Below, in pieces: positions 33,101 to 42,400 of a DNA stretch of 64,000 bases; positions within the stretch are counted from its first letter, which is position 1, and each line of letters begins with the position of its first letter. The notes beneath the pieces were generated by a model. It was given only the letters and a program-made list of their open reading frames with translations, was not told where the DNA came from and ran no database searches. Source of the stretch: Streptomyces sp. B93 (GTDB lineage: Bacteria > Actinomycetota > Actinomycetes > Streptomycetales > Streptomycetaceae); NCBI RefSeq assembly GCF_018070565.1, contig NZ_JAGPXL010000019.1, positions 1 through 64,000 of the forward strand, given 5' to 3'. The translations under genes were made by a program, and so were the position numbers.

Positions 33101-36100
33101 GCGCAAGCTCCTCACCTTCGTCGACAACCGGCAGGACGCCTCCCTCCAGGCTGGCCACTTCAACGACTTCGTGCAGATCACCCAGCTGCGCGGCGCCCTG
33201 TACCGGGCGGCCCTGGACGTCGGCGAGGGCGGCCTGCACCACGAGGAGCTGGCCTCCGCGGTGACCAACGCGCTCGCCGTATCCCCCGTCGACTACACCG
33301 GCGAGTCCGACCTGCCCCCGTCCCTGGCCCGCAACGCCGCCCGCACCCTGCGGGACGTGGTCGCCTTCCGGCTCTACCTCGACCTGGAGCGCGGCTGGCG
33401 TATCACCATGCCCAACCTGGAGCAGACCGGCCTGCTGGAGATCGACTACGAGGACCTGGACTGGATCGCGGCCAAGCAGGACCGCTGGGAGGGCACGCAC
33501 CAGGCGCTGCGGGACGCCGACCCGGCACTGCGGGCCGAGGTGATGAGGGCGCTGCTGGACGAGATGCGCCGCTCGCTGGCCATCGACGTGTCGTACTTCC
33601 GCGACGACACCTTCGAATCCCTGCAGCGGGCGAGCGAGGAACGGCTCGTGGACCCGTGGATCCTGTCCGCCGCCGACAAGCCCCGCGTCGGCACCGCCTA
33701 CCCGCACCCCTCCCGGCCGGGCATGGACCGCGCCGGCCTGTTCCTGTCCGCACGCGGCAAGTACGGCAAGTACCTCAGGCGCGCCGACCGCACCTTCCGT
33801 GACCTCGACCAGGACGACCTCCAGCTGATCATCACGGAGCTGCTGAAGGTGCTGACCAAGGCGGGCCTGGTGAAGGAGGTGGAGGCGGCGCCGCAGCGGG
33901 CCGGCCGCTTCCGCCGGACGTCGTCCGCCACCACGACCGGGTACCGGGTGGCCGCCCAGTCGCTGGTGTGGCGCGCCGGCAAGGGCGAGTCGGGCGCGCA
34001 CGACCCGCTGACCCGCACCTACCAGAGCGGCGACGGCCCGCGCATCAACACGTTCTTCCTCAAGCTGTACCGGGAGACCGCCGACGCCCTGTCCGGCCTG
34101 TACGCTCGCGAACACACCGCGCAAGTGTCCCCGGAGGACCGCGAGGCGCGTGAAGAAGCCTTCCGCAAGGCGGAGTTGAAGCTGTTGTACTGCTCCCCCA
34201 CCATGGAGCTGGGCGTCGACATCTCCTCGCTCAACGCGGTGATGATGCGCAACGTGCCGCCCACGCCCGCCAATTACGCCCAGCGTTCGGGCCGCGCGGG
34301 CCGCAGCGGCCAGCCCGCCCTGGTGACGACGTACTGCGCGACCGGCAACAGCCACGACCAGTACTACTTCCGCCGCTCCGAGCGCATGGTGGCGGGCGCG
34401 GTCGCCCCGCCCCGCCTGGACCTCGCCAACGAGGACCTGGTTCTCTCCCACCTCCAGGGCATCTGGATCGCCGAGGCCGGCCTGCGCCTGGGCCGCTCCC
34501 TGCCCGAGGTGCTCGACGTGTCGTACCCGGACACGGGCGACCGCCCGAACCCCGCCCTGCACCTGCTGCCCGACATCAGGGACGCGGCCCACGACGACGG
34601 CGCCCAGCGGCGCACGGTCGCCGCGGCCCTGCGGGTCCTCGGCCCGCTGTTCAGGGACTTCACCGAGACCACGTGGTGGCACGACGACTGGATCGACGAC
34701 AAGGTCCGCACCGTCGCCGAGCGCTTCGACCGCGCCTTCGACCGCTGGCGCAGCCTGTTCCGCGCCGCGCTCGACGACCAGTACGTCCAGAACAAGCGGC
34801 GCCTGGACTACAGCCTCACCGAGGGCGACCGCAACCGGGCCAACGCGCGCCGCCGCGAGGCGGAGACCCAGCTCAACCTGCTGATGAACGAGAGCGTCGA
34901 CAGCAAGTCGGTCCTCTCCGACTTCAACCCGTACCGCTACCTGGCCTCCGAGGGCTTCCTGCCCGGCTACAGCTTCCCGCGCCTGCCGCTGGCCGCGTAC
35001 ATCCCGACGATCGGCCGCCGCCGCGGAGACGGCGACTACCTCCAGCGCCCCCGTTTCCTCGCCATCCGCGAGTTCGGCCCCGGTTCGCTGATCTACCACG
35101 AGGGCGCCCGCTACCAGGTGACCCGCATCCAGCTGCCCCCGGACTCGTCCGGCGAGCTGACCACGGGCGAGGCGCGCCGCTGCGCGAACTGCGGCTACCA
35201 CCACGAGCCCAAGGAGCGCGAGGACCGCTGCGGTTTCTGCGACGAGACGCTGGGCGCGGCGACGTATGGCCTCCTCCACCTGCACACCGTGTACACCACG
35301 CGCCGGGAGCGGATCTCCTCGGACGAGGAGGAGCGGCGCCGGGCCGGTTTCCGGCTGGAGACGTCGTACCGCTTCCACGACCACGGTGTCCGCAAGGGCC
35401 GCCTGAACGCCACGGTCGCCGACGCGGCGGGACAGCTCGCGCAGATCGCGTACGGCGACTCCGCGACCGTCCGCATCACCAACACCGGCCGGGTACGCGC
35501 CCGTACGGACGAGCCGCCGGGCTACTGGCTGGACCTGGCCGACGGCCGCTGGATGAACGACAAGGACGCGTCCGAGGCGTCCGGCGACTCCAGCGAGCTG
35601 CCGATCGTGGACGCGGACGGTAACGAGCGGCGCCGCAAGAAGCGGGTCATCCCGTTCGTGGAGGACCGCCGCAACATCCTCGTCGTCACCCTCGACGAGG
35701 CGCTGCCCGAGCCGGTCGCGCTCACGCTGATGTACGCCCTGGAGCGGGGCATCGAGGCGGAGTTCGAGCTGGAGGACGCCGAACTGTCCAGCGAGCTGCT
35801 GCCGCCGGACGAGGGCCCGAGGCGCCGCATCCTGTTCATGGAGGCCGCGGAGGGCGGCGCCGGCGTACTGCGCCGCCTCCAGGCGGAGGACGACGCCCTC
35901 GCCAAGGCGGCCCGCCGCGCCCTGGAGATCTGCCACTTCTCCGCGGACGGCAAGGACGAGGGCGGCGAGGCACACCGCCCGGGACGCGCCTGCGCGCTCG
36001 GCTGCTACGACTGCCTCCTCACGTACGGCAACCAGCTCGACCACGCCCAGATCAACCGGCACACGGTGGCGGGCCTACTGGTGCGGTTCGCGTCGGCGGC

Positions 36101-36512
36101 GGCGAGCCGTGAGGCGCGGGGCGAATCCCGCTCGGAGCAGTTCCGGCGACTGGTGGCCGAAACCCCCGCCGATCCCACGCCGGTTGAGGCGACGGCGTCC
36201 GAACTCGCCGCGCAGGGCGACTTCCTGAGCTGGGTGAAGGCATGCGGGCTGCGCCTCCCGGACGAGAAGGACGTCTTCCTGACGGAGGCGAACGCGGCAC
36301 CGGACTTCGTGTACCGGCTGCCGGGCGCCAACGTCGCCGTGTTCGTCGACGGCCCCTCCGGCGCGGAGGAGAACGCGCTGCGTGACGCCGACGCGGAGGA
36401 GCGGCTGTTCGACGCCACCTGGGACGTGGTCCGCTTCCCGCACGGCGCCGACTGGGCTGCCATCGCCGCCGCCCATTCCCGCTACTTCGGCTCTCCCGCC
36501 AAGACCAACTGA
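30195..36512 (+). CDS. Ser/Thr kinase fused to DUF1998 DEAD-type helicase (DISARM-related)
   Basis: A 2105-residue fusion. Residues 1-285 are a complete Ser/Thr kinase: GRGNMGEV loop, Lys44, HRDLKPAN (147-154), DFG (167-169), APE (196-198). After a Pro-rich linker comes a superfamily 2 helicase: GTGSGKS (451-457), DELH (575-578), TSAT, and QRSGRAGRSG near 1362. Zinc-type cysteine pairs (CRECG, CLHCG, CANCG) and a DUF1998-like end with CALGCYDCLLTYGNQLDH near 1936 follow. The last 80 residues (DFVYRL, then VAVFVDGPSG and VVRF) resemble a Vsr/PD-(D/E)xK fold, perhaps degenerate. DISARM supplies helicase (DrmA) and DUF1998 (DrmB) as two proteins; here one protein with a kinase head may replace both. 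BREX2/Pgl also has a kinase, PglW. First gene of a three-gene operon. Confidence 0.88.
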   Translation: MSHKLVDGRFRIGRVIGRGNMGEVHQAEDLRAPEGSPERTVAVKTILRRRGGGRIDTGGASKAVERFAREVGIMRHLDRHPNLARLIEGGIAADCDDLPYLAMEFLDGESLRDLIEEEPQLPITWAAAIGAQIAAGLAAAHGKGVVHRDLKPANVMLTRGGTVKVLDFGMGSIVDDPDQARLTSTGVSVGTARYMAPEQCQAKQVTQAADLYALGCVLYEMLVGVPPFTSESAYELAERHVHQEPSPVRAIRSETPAELARLVDRLLAKDPANRPADAVTVRDALLPLAVPSDATSLVPTWSGQDPTLPLREATPAPAPVAPQQPALVTGSGAGMDVFGVHQALIRDYRSFTEGGTVIRDERIKAYVEKDLDDKSQWPNPWLSLNPFFQGGGTVVELAQQKVLHPECARIFQAKKTEGGTVCDGRPLLLHRHQRDAIDAAASGASYVLTTGTGSGKSLSYIVPIVDKVLRQRDEEGPNAAKRVRAIIVYPMNALANSQLRELEKYLRDGYGAGREPVTFARYTGQEDDAKRKEIRDNPPDILLTNYVMLELMLTRPADRASLIKMARGLEFLVFDELHTYRGRQGADVALLIRRVREACQAEDLQCIGTSATMSTEGTLEDQRQVVAGVASTLFGTTVRPEHVIGETLVRATGEAPATVPAERLTSPAPRAYDDLAQDPLARWIENRFGLVEDDATGRLVRRPPTQIEVAARELHETSGVAEELCAEAIRATLEAGSQALNPRNERPLFAFRLHQFLSKGDTVYVTLENKSSRHLTRSYQLEQPGSGGKLLMPLAFCRECGQEYLTVWRTEKDGEVRYEARRDTSATGGRQGDGYLYVDHEREWPSNVQYAVDDRRLPESWLELDDKGQEVVKRAYRDRVPKSVTVDPFGREGRGDQGGEGGELKAAFIPSPFLFCLHCGVAYEQTRGRDFAKLATLDQEGRSSATSLVSASIVRSLKSVPEEALDKEARKLLTFVDNRQDASLQAGHFNDFVQITQLRGALYRAALDVGEGGLHHEELASAVTNALAVSPVDYTGESDLPPSLARNAARTLRDVVAFRLYLDLERGWRITMPNLEQTGLLEIDYEDLDWIAAKQDRWEGTHQALRDADPALRAEVMRALLDEMRRSLAIDVSYFRDDTFESLQRASEERLVDPWILSAADKPRVGTAYPHPSRPGMDRAGLFLSARGKYGKYLRRADRTFRDLDQDDLQLIITELLKVLTKAGLVKEVEAAPQRAGRFRRTSSATTTGYRVAAQSLVWRAGKGESGAHDPLTRTYQSGDGPRINTFFLKLYRETADALSGLYAREHTAQVSPEDREAREEAFRKAELKLLYCSPTMELGVDISSLNAVMMRNVPPTPANYAQRSGRAGRSGQPALVTTYCATGNSHDQYYFRRSERMVAGAVAPPRLDLANEDLVLSHLQGIWIAEAGLRLGRSLPEVLDVSYPDTGDRPNPALHLLPDIRDAAHDDGAQRRTVAAALRVLGPLFRDFTETTWWHDDWIDDKVRTVAERFDRAFDRWRSLFRAALDDQYVQNKRRLDYSLTEGDRNRANARRREAETQLNLLMNESVDSKSVLSDFNPYRYLASEGFLPGYSFPRLPLAAYIPTIGRRRGDGDYLQRPRFLAIREFGPGSLIYHEGARYQVTRIQLPPDSSGELTTGEARRCANCGYHHEPKEREDRCGFCDETLGAATYGLLHLHTVYTTRRERISSDEEERRRAGFRLETSYRFHDHGVRKGRLNATVADAAGQLAQIAYGDSATVRITNTGRVRARTDEPPGYWLDLADGRWMNDKDASEASGDSSELPIVDADGNERRRKKRVIPFVEDRRNILVVTLDEALPEPVALTLMYALERGIEAEFELEDAELSSELLPPDEGPRRRILFMEAAEGGAGVLRRLQAEDDALAKAARRALEICHFSADGKDEGGEAHRPGRACALGCYDCLLTYGNQLDHAQINRHTVAGLLVRFASAAASREARGESRSEQFRRLVAETPADPTPVEATASELAAQGDFLSWVKACGLRLPDEKDVFLTEANAAPDFVYRLPGANVAVFVDGPSGAEENALRDADAEERLFDATWDVVRFPHGADWAAIAAAHSRYFGSPAKTN

Positions 36513-36556
36513 CACACCAGCTGGACCAGACGGATCAAGAGGATTTGACGATCGAT

Positions 36557-39493
36557 ATGGCATTCACGTTCTCCGCCGGATCCCTGGTGAAGGCCCGTGG
36601 CCGCGAGTGGGTGGTGCTCCCCGAGAGCGAGCCCGACCTGCTCGTCCTGCGCCCGCTGGGCGGTTCGGACGACGACATCGCGGCGGTGTTCCCGTTCGAG
36701 CCGGTGGAGGAGGCCCGTTTCGCGCCGCCGGAGCCGACCGACCTCGGCGACCAGCGGGCGGCCGGGCTGTTGCGTACGGCGCTGCGGGTCGGCTTCCGCT
36801 CCGGTGCGGGCCCGTTCCGCTCTCTTGCCGGGATCGCGGTGGAGCCGCGCGCGTACCAGCTCGTACCGCTCCTGATGGCCCTGCGCCAGAGGACGGTCCG
36901 CATGTTGATCTCGGACGATGTCGGTATCGGCAAGACGATCGAGGCGGGCCTGATCGCGAGCGAGATGCTGGCGCAGGGCGAGGCGAGTGGCCTGGCGGTG
37001 CTCTGCTCCCCGGCCCTGGCCGAACAGTGGCAGCAGGAGCTGCGCAGCAAGTTCGGCATCGACGCGGAGCTGGTGCTGGCGTCGACGGTGTCGCGTCTGG
37101 AGCGCGGCCTGGACCTCGGCCAGTCCCTCTTCGACAAGTACCCGAACGTGATCGTCTCGACGGACTTCATCAAGTCCCCGCGCCACCGCGACGACTTCGT
37201 ACGCCACTGCCCCGACCTGGTGATCGTCGACGAGGCACACACGTGCGTGGCGGCCGACGACACGTCGACGAGCGCGCAGAGCCAGCTGCGGTACGAGCTG
37301 TTGCGCCGGGTGGCGGAGGACGCGGAACGGCACCTGCTGCTGGTCACGGCGACCCCGCACAGCGGCAAGGAGTCGGCGTTCCGGAACCTGCTCGGGCTGG
37401 TCAAGCCGGAGCTGGCGCACGTGAACCTGGAGTCGGAGGCGGGCAGGAAGCTGCTCGCCCAGCACTTCGTGGCCCGCAAGCGGGCGGACGTACGCCAGTA
37501 CCTGACGAAGGAGGACGGCCTGGCGGACGACTCCCTCGCCGAGCGCACAGCCTTCCCCTCGGACCGCTTCTTCAAGGACGAGACGTACAAGCTGTCCCCC
37601 GAGTACCGGGCCCTGCTGGACGACGCGATCGCGTACGCGAGTGAGCGGGTGGAGGAGGCGGGCGGTCAGGGCAAGCGGGAGGCCCGTATCGCCTGGTGGT
37701 CGGCGATCGCGCTGCTGCGCTCTCTGGTGTCGTCGCCGAGGGCGGCAGCGCAGACCCTGACGACGCGCTCGGCGGCGGCCATCGCGGCTTCGGCGGAGGA
37801 GGCCGACAAGCTGGGCGCCCCGCTGAACAGCGACGCGGCGGACAGCGACGCCATGGAGGGCATGGACGTGGCGCCGGGAGCGGAGACGACGGCGGGCTCC
37901 CCGCTGGCCGAACTCGCGGAGCTGGCAGCCCAGTTGGAGGGCCCGGAGAAGGACCTCAAGCTGAAGGCGCTGATCAAGCACCTCAAGGCGCTGCTGGCCG
38001 ACGGCTACAACCCGATCGTCTTCTGCCGCTACATCCCGACGGCGAAGTACCTGGCCGAGCATCTGGCGAACGACCCGGAGACGAAGAAGCGCGGCCCGCT
38101 GGGCGCGAAGACGGTGGTGAAGGCGGTGACGGGTGAGCTGTCCCCGCAGCAACGCATCGAGCGCATCGAGGAGTTGGCCACGGAGGCCGGCGAGGACGCG
38201 GCGGCCCGCCGGGTCCTGATCGCGACGGACTGCCTGTCGGAGGGCGTCAACCTCCAGCACTACTTCGACGCGGTCGTCCACTACGACCTCGCCTGGAACC
38301 CCACCCGCCACGACCAGCGCGAGGGCCGCGTCGACCGCTACGGCCAGCGCCGCGACGAGGTCCGCGTCATCACCCTCTACGGCGACGACAACGGCATCGA
38401 CGGCAAGGTCCTGGAGGTGCTGATCAAGAAGCACCGCCAGATCAAGAAGGACCTCGGCATCTCGGTCTCCGTCCCCGACGAACTGTCGACGGGCGTGACG
38501 GACGCCATCGTGGAGTGGCTGCTGATGCGCGGCCGGGAGAACGAGGACGCCCTGTTCAGCGCGGACGCGTTCAAGGTGAGCACCGAGAAGCTGGACAGCG
38601 ACTGGAACTCGGCGGCGGAGCGCGAGCGGGCGTCCCGTTCCCGTTTCGCGCAGCGCTCGATCCACCCGGAGGAGGTGGCCCGGGAGGTCACCTCGATCCG
38701 GGAGGCGCTGGGCGGAGCGGGCGAGATCAGGACGTTCGTACGGGAGTCGCTGGGCGCCCTGAACGCGGTGCTGCGCGGCGCCGACGGCGAGTCCGGGGAC
38801 TTCACGGCCCAGGTGGGCGGCACACCGGCGGGCCTGCGGGACGCGCTCGCGCCGGTGGTGGGCGCGGAGGTCGTCGAGAAGGACCGGGAGATCCCGTTCC
38901 GCAGCGATCCGGCGGTGGCGCGGGGCGAGGCAGCCCTGGTCCGTACGGACCCGGTGGTGGGCGCGCTGGCGTCCCATGTGCTCAACGCCGCGCTGGATAC
39001 GCAGGCGGAGGGTGCGCGCCCGGCGCGTCGCTGCGGTGTCATTACGACGGACGCGGTGACTACGAGGACGACGTTGCTGTTGGTCCGGTACCGCTTCCAC
39101 CTCACGCTGCCGTCGCGGAGTGGTGAGCGGCAGTTGGTGGCGGAGGACGCGCGGCTGCTGGCCTTCGAGGGGGCGCCGCGGAGTGCGGTGTGGCTGCCGC
39201 CGGAGCGGGCGGTGGGCCTGCTGGACGCGACGGCGTCGGGGAACACTGACCCGCACTTCGGGGAGCGGACGATGACGCGAATCCTGGACCAGCTTCCGGA
39301 TGTGAACGACCACTTGGAGACGTACGGCGACGAGCTGGCGGCCGAGCTGGACGCGGCCCACCGCCGGGTGCGGGCCGCGTCCGGCGAGATCGTCCGCGGT
39401 CTGTCGGTGACGGCCCAGAAGCCGGCCGACATCCTGGGCGCCTACGTCTACCTGCCCGCTACCGCTTCCGTCCCTGCCGGAGTGTCCGCCTGA
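36557..39493 (+). CDS. SNF2-like helicase, DrmD type
   Basis: A 978-residue SNF2/RapA-like helicase. Motif I is SDDVGIGKTIEAGLI (about 118-132), motif II VDEAH (near 224), motif III TATPHSGKE, and motif VI QREGRVDRYGQ (near 588). A long C-terminal region has no recognised catalytic motif. Length and order directly before a large adenine methylase match DrmD-DrmMI of class 1 DISARM. The ATG at 36557 is chosen; a TTG at 36545 in the same frame lies too close to GAGGA, though the ATG spacing is long, so the start is uncertain. Only 44 bases separate it from the kinase-helicase gene, and its stop overlaps the methylase start. Confidence 0.9.
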   Translation: MAFTFSAGSLVKARGREWVVLPESEPDLLVLRPLGGSDDDIAAVFPFEPVEEARFAPPEPTDLGDQRAAGLLRTALRVGFRSGAGPFRSLAGIAVEPRAYQLVPLLMALRQRTVRMLISDDVGIGKTIEAGLIASEMLAQGEASGLAVLCSPALAEQWQQELRSKFGIDAELVLASTVSRLERGLDLGQSLFDKYPNVIVSTDFIKSPRHRDDFVRHCPDLVIVDEAHTCVAADDTSTSAQSQLRYELLRRVAEDAERHLLLVTATPHSGKESAFRNLLGLVKPELAHVNLESEAGRKLLAQHFVARKRADVRQYLTKEDGLADDSLAERTAFPSDRFFKDETYKLSPEYRALLDDAIAYASERVEEAGGQGKREARIAWWSAIALLRSLVSSPRAAAQTLTTRSAAAIAASAEEADKLGAPLNSDAADSDAMEGMDVAPGAETTAGSPLAELAELAAQLEGPEKDLKLKALIKHLKALLADGYNPIVFCRYIPTAKYLAEHLANDPETKKRGPLGAKTVVKAVTGELSPQQRIERIEELATEAGEDAAARRVLIATDCLSEGVNLQHYFDAVVHYDLAWNPTRHDQREGRVDRYGQRRDEVRVITLYGDDNGIDGKVLEVLIKKHRQIKKDLGISVSVPDELSTGVTDAIVEWLLMRGRENEDALFSADAFKVSTEKLDSDWNSAAERERASRSRFAQRSIHPEEVAREVTSIREALGGAGEIRTFVRESLGALNAVLRGADGESGDFTAQVGGTPAGLRDALAPVVGAEVVEKDREIPFRSDPAVARGEAALVRTDPVVGALASHVLNAALDTQAEGARPARRCGVITTDAVTTRTTLLLVRYRFHLTLPSRSGERQLVAEDARLLAFEGAPRSAVWLPPERAVGLLDATASGNTDPHFGERTMTRILDQLPDVNDHLETYGDELAAELDAAHRRVRAASGEIVRGLSVTAQKPADILGAYVYLPATASVPAGVSA

Positions 39494-42400
39494 TGTCCGC
39501 CACCACTCGCAACCAGGTGTTCACCGCCGTCCACACGGTGGGGGGGCTGCTGCCGGCCGACATGCTGGTACGGATCTCCGAGGGCAAGGTCACCAAGGAC
39601 CTCAAGGGCCTCGCCCCCGCCGACTACCGCATCCCCGGTTCCCGTTCCGTGCGGGACGAGGCAGAGCGGCACTGGGACAACCTCAAGTCGCTCTGGCGCG
39701 AGCTGCGCGAGAAACTGCCCGCCGCCCCTGAGGCGTCCGTGCCGCCCGACAGCACCGGCTACGCCCAGGCCAACTGGGTGGAGCCGCTGTTCGAGGCGCT
39801 CGGCTTCGGTCACCTCACCGCGGTCGGCGCGGCGGGCATCGCGGCGGACGACGGCACGAAGACGTTCCCCGTCAGCCACCGCCGCGACGACACCCTCGTC
39901 CACGTCACCGCGTGGAACGCCTCGCTCAACAAGCACCAGGGCGCCGGCTCCCCCGCCCCGCAGTCCCTGCTTCAGGAGGCCCTCAACCGCACCGACGCCC
40001 ACCTGTGGGCCCTGCTCACCAACGGCCGCCAGCTGCGGCTGCTGCGCGACTCCAACGCGCTGGCCACGGCCTCGTACGTCGAGTTCGATCTGGAAGCGAT
40101 CTTCGACGGTGAGCTGTTCAGCGAGTTCGTGATCATGTACCGGCTGCTGCACGCCTCTCGGTTCGAGGCCCGTGACGGCGGCACCCAGTGGACGTGCTGG
40201 CTGGAGGTGTGGCGGGACGCCGCGCTGCGCCTGGGCGCCCGCTTCCTCGACGACATCGGGGAGGGCGTACGCCTCGCGATCAGGGAGCTGGGCACGGGCT
40301 TCCTCCGGCACCCCGCCAACACGGCCCTCCGCGAGAACTTCGACCGCCACACCTACCACGCGGCGCTGCTCCGCCTGGTCTACCGCCTGCTGTTCGTCTT
40401 CGTCGCCGAGGACCGCGACGCCCTCCACCCGCCGACCGCGACCCCGGAGGCACGCGACCGATACGCCAAGTACTTCTCGACGGCCCGGCTCCGCGAACAG
40501 TCCCGCCGCCGCCGAGGCACCTCGCACGCGGACCGCTGGGAGGCCCTCCGCCTGGTCCTGTCCGCCCTGGGCGACGAGGCCGGCCGGCCGGAGCTGGGCC
40601 TGCCCGGACTCGGCGGCCTCTTCGACGCCACGGAGGCCGACGAGCCACTGCGCGGCCTCACCCTCTCGAACGAGCACCTCATGGCCGCCATACGGCACCT
40701 CGCGGTCGTCCGCGACACCGAGGCCAAGCGCTGGCGGACCGTCGACTACCGCACCCTGGACGCCGAGGAACTCGGTGCCATCTACGAGTCGCTGCTCGCC
40801 CTCGTCCCCGAGTACAGCGCGACGGACCGCACCTTCGAGCTCGCGATCCGCGCGGGCAACGAACGCAAGAAGACCGGTTCGTACTACACCCCGAGCTCCC
40901 TGGTCGACGTGCTGCTCGATTCCACGCTCGACCCGGTGATCGACGAGGCGCAGCGGCGCGGTGAGCGGGCGGCTGCCGAGGCGGGACGGTCCGACGCCCG
41001 GGAAGACATCGTCTCCGAGCTGCTGTCGCTGACCGTGTGCGACCCGGCCTGCGGTTCCGGCCACTTCCTGGTGGCCGCCGCACGTCGTATCGCCAAGCGG
41101 GTGGCCGCGGTACGGGAGCGCACACCTGAGCCCCCGCCGGAGAAGGTCCGGCACGCGCTGCACGAGGTCATCGCCCGCTGCGTGTACGGGGTGGACCTGA
41201 ACCCGATGGCTGTCGAGCTGGCCAAGGTGTCGCTGTGGATGGAGGCGCTGGAGCCGGGGAAGGCACTGGGCTTCCTGGACGCCCATGTGAAGCTGGGCAA
41301 CGGTCTAATCGGGGCCACGCCCGCACTGCTTCGGGGCGGAATTCCGGAGCAGGCGTTCAAGGTCGTCGAGGGTGACGACAAGTCGGTGGCCAACGACTGG
41401 CTCAAGCGCAACAAGCTGGAGCACGAGGGCGTCTACACGCTGGACGCGGCCCTCGACGACCAGGTGAGCGTCACCAACGACACGTTCGCGGCCGAGTTGC
41501 GTGACGTCGTGGAGAAGGACGAGGACCCCACGGCGAAGCTGGGCCGGGTGCGGGCGCTCGCCGAGCGGTACAGGACGTGGCAGGAGTCCCCCGCGTACCT
41601 CAACGCCCTGCACATCGCGGATGCGTGGTGTGCCGCGTTCATGTGGGAGAAAACGGAGGACGCGCCCGCGCCGGTGACACAGCGCGTCTTCCTGTCGCTG
41701 CAGAGTGCCGAAAGCGAGGGGGCGCTGCAGGAGACCCACCAGGAGATCGTGCGGCTCAGCCGGGAGTACCGGTTCTTCCACTGGCATCTGGAGTTTCCGG
41801 ATGTGTTCAGCGTGCCTGACCATCCGTCGGCGGCGGTGGGGGTTGATCCGGTTACCGGGTGGGCCGGGGGGTTCGATTGTGTGTTGGGGAATCCGCCATG
41901 GGACAAGGTCGACTTCGAGGACAAGAAGTACTTCAGTGTGGTCGAGCCGTCGCTGGCGGAGATCTCGGGCACGGCTCGGCGTACGGCAATCGCGAAGTGG
42001 GCTTCCGAGCATCCCGAGGACGGGGCACGGTATCAGGCGGCTCGGCGGAGGGTGAAGTCGTCGTTCCTGTTCCTGGGGTCTTCGGGAGCTTATCCGCACC
42101 TGCGTAAGGGACTGTCCATCAAGGGCGTCAACTCCCTCCAAACCGACCAACTGTTCACCGAGCGGTTCGTGTCCATCACGGCGCCAGAGGGGCGATGCGG
42201 CACGGTCGTACCGACGCAGATCGCCACGGGTGCGGGAGCACAGTTCCTGTTCCAGGACCTGACACAGCGCGGCGCGGTGAAGCACCTGTACGACTTCGAG
42301 AACGGCAGGCGGGAGAAGCTGTTCCCGGCAGTGGACTCCCGCTACTCGTTCTCGCTGATCTCCCTCGTTGGGCGCGACCTGACGGAGCCCGCCGCACAGT

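Noticed and set aside
32190..36062. Minus-strand open frame inside the kinase-helicase gene
   Set aside because: Val/Ala/Gly/Arg-rich mirror translation; the plus strand has complete kinase and helicase motifs.
30195..36512. Two separate genes (kinase and helicase)
   Set aside because: The frame is continuous through the linker with no stop and no internal ribosome site or start noticed near residue 300-440.
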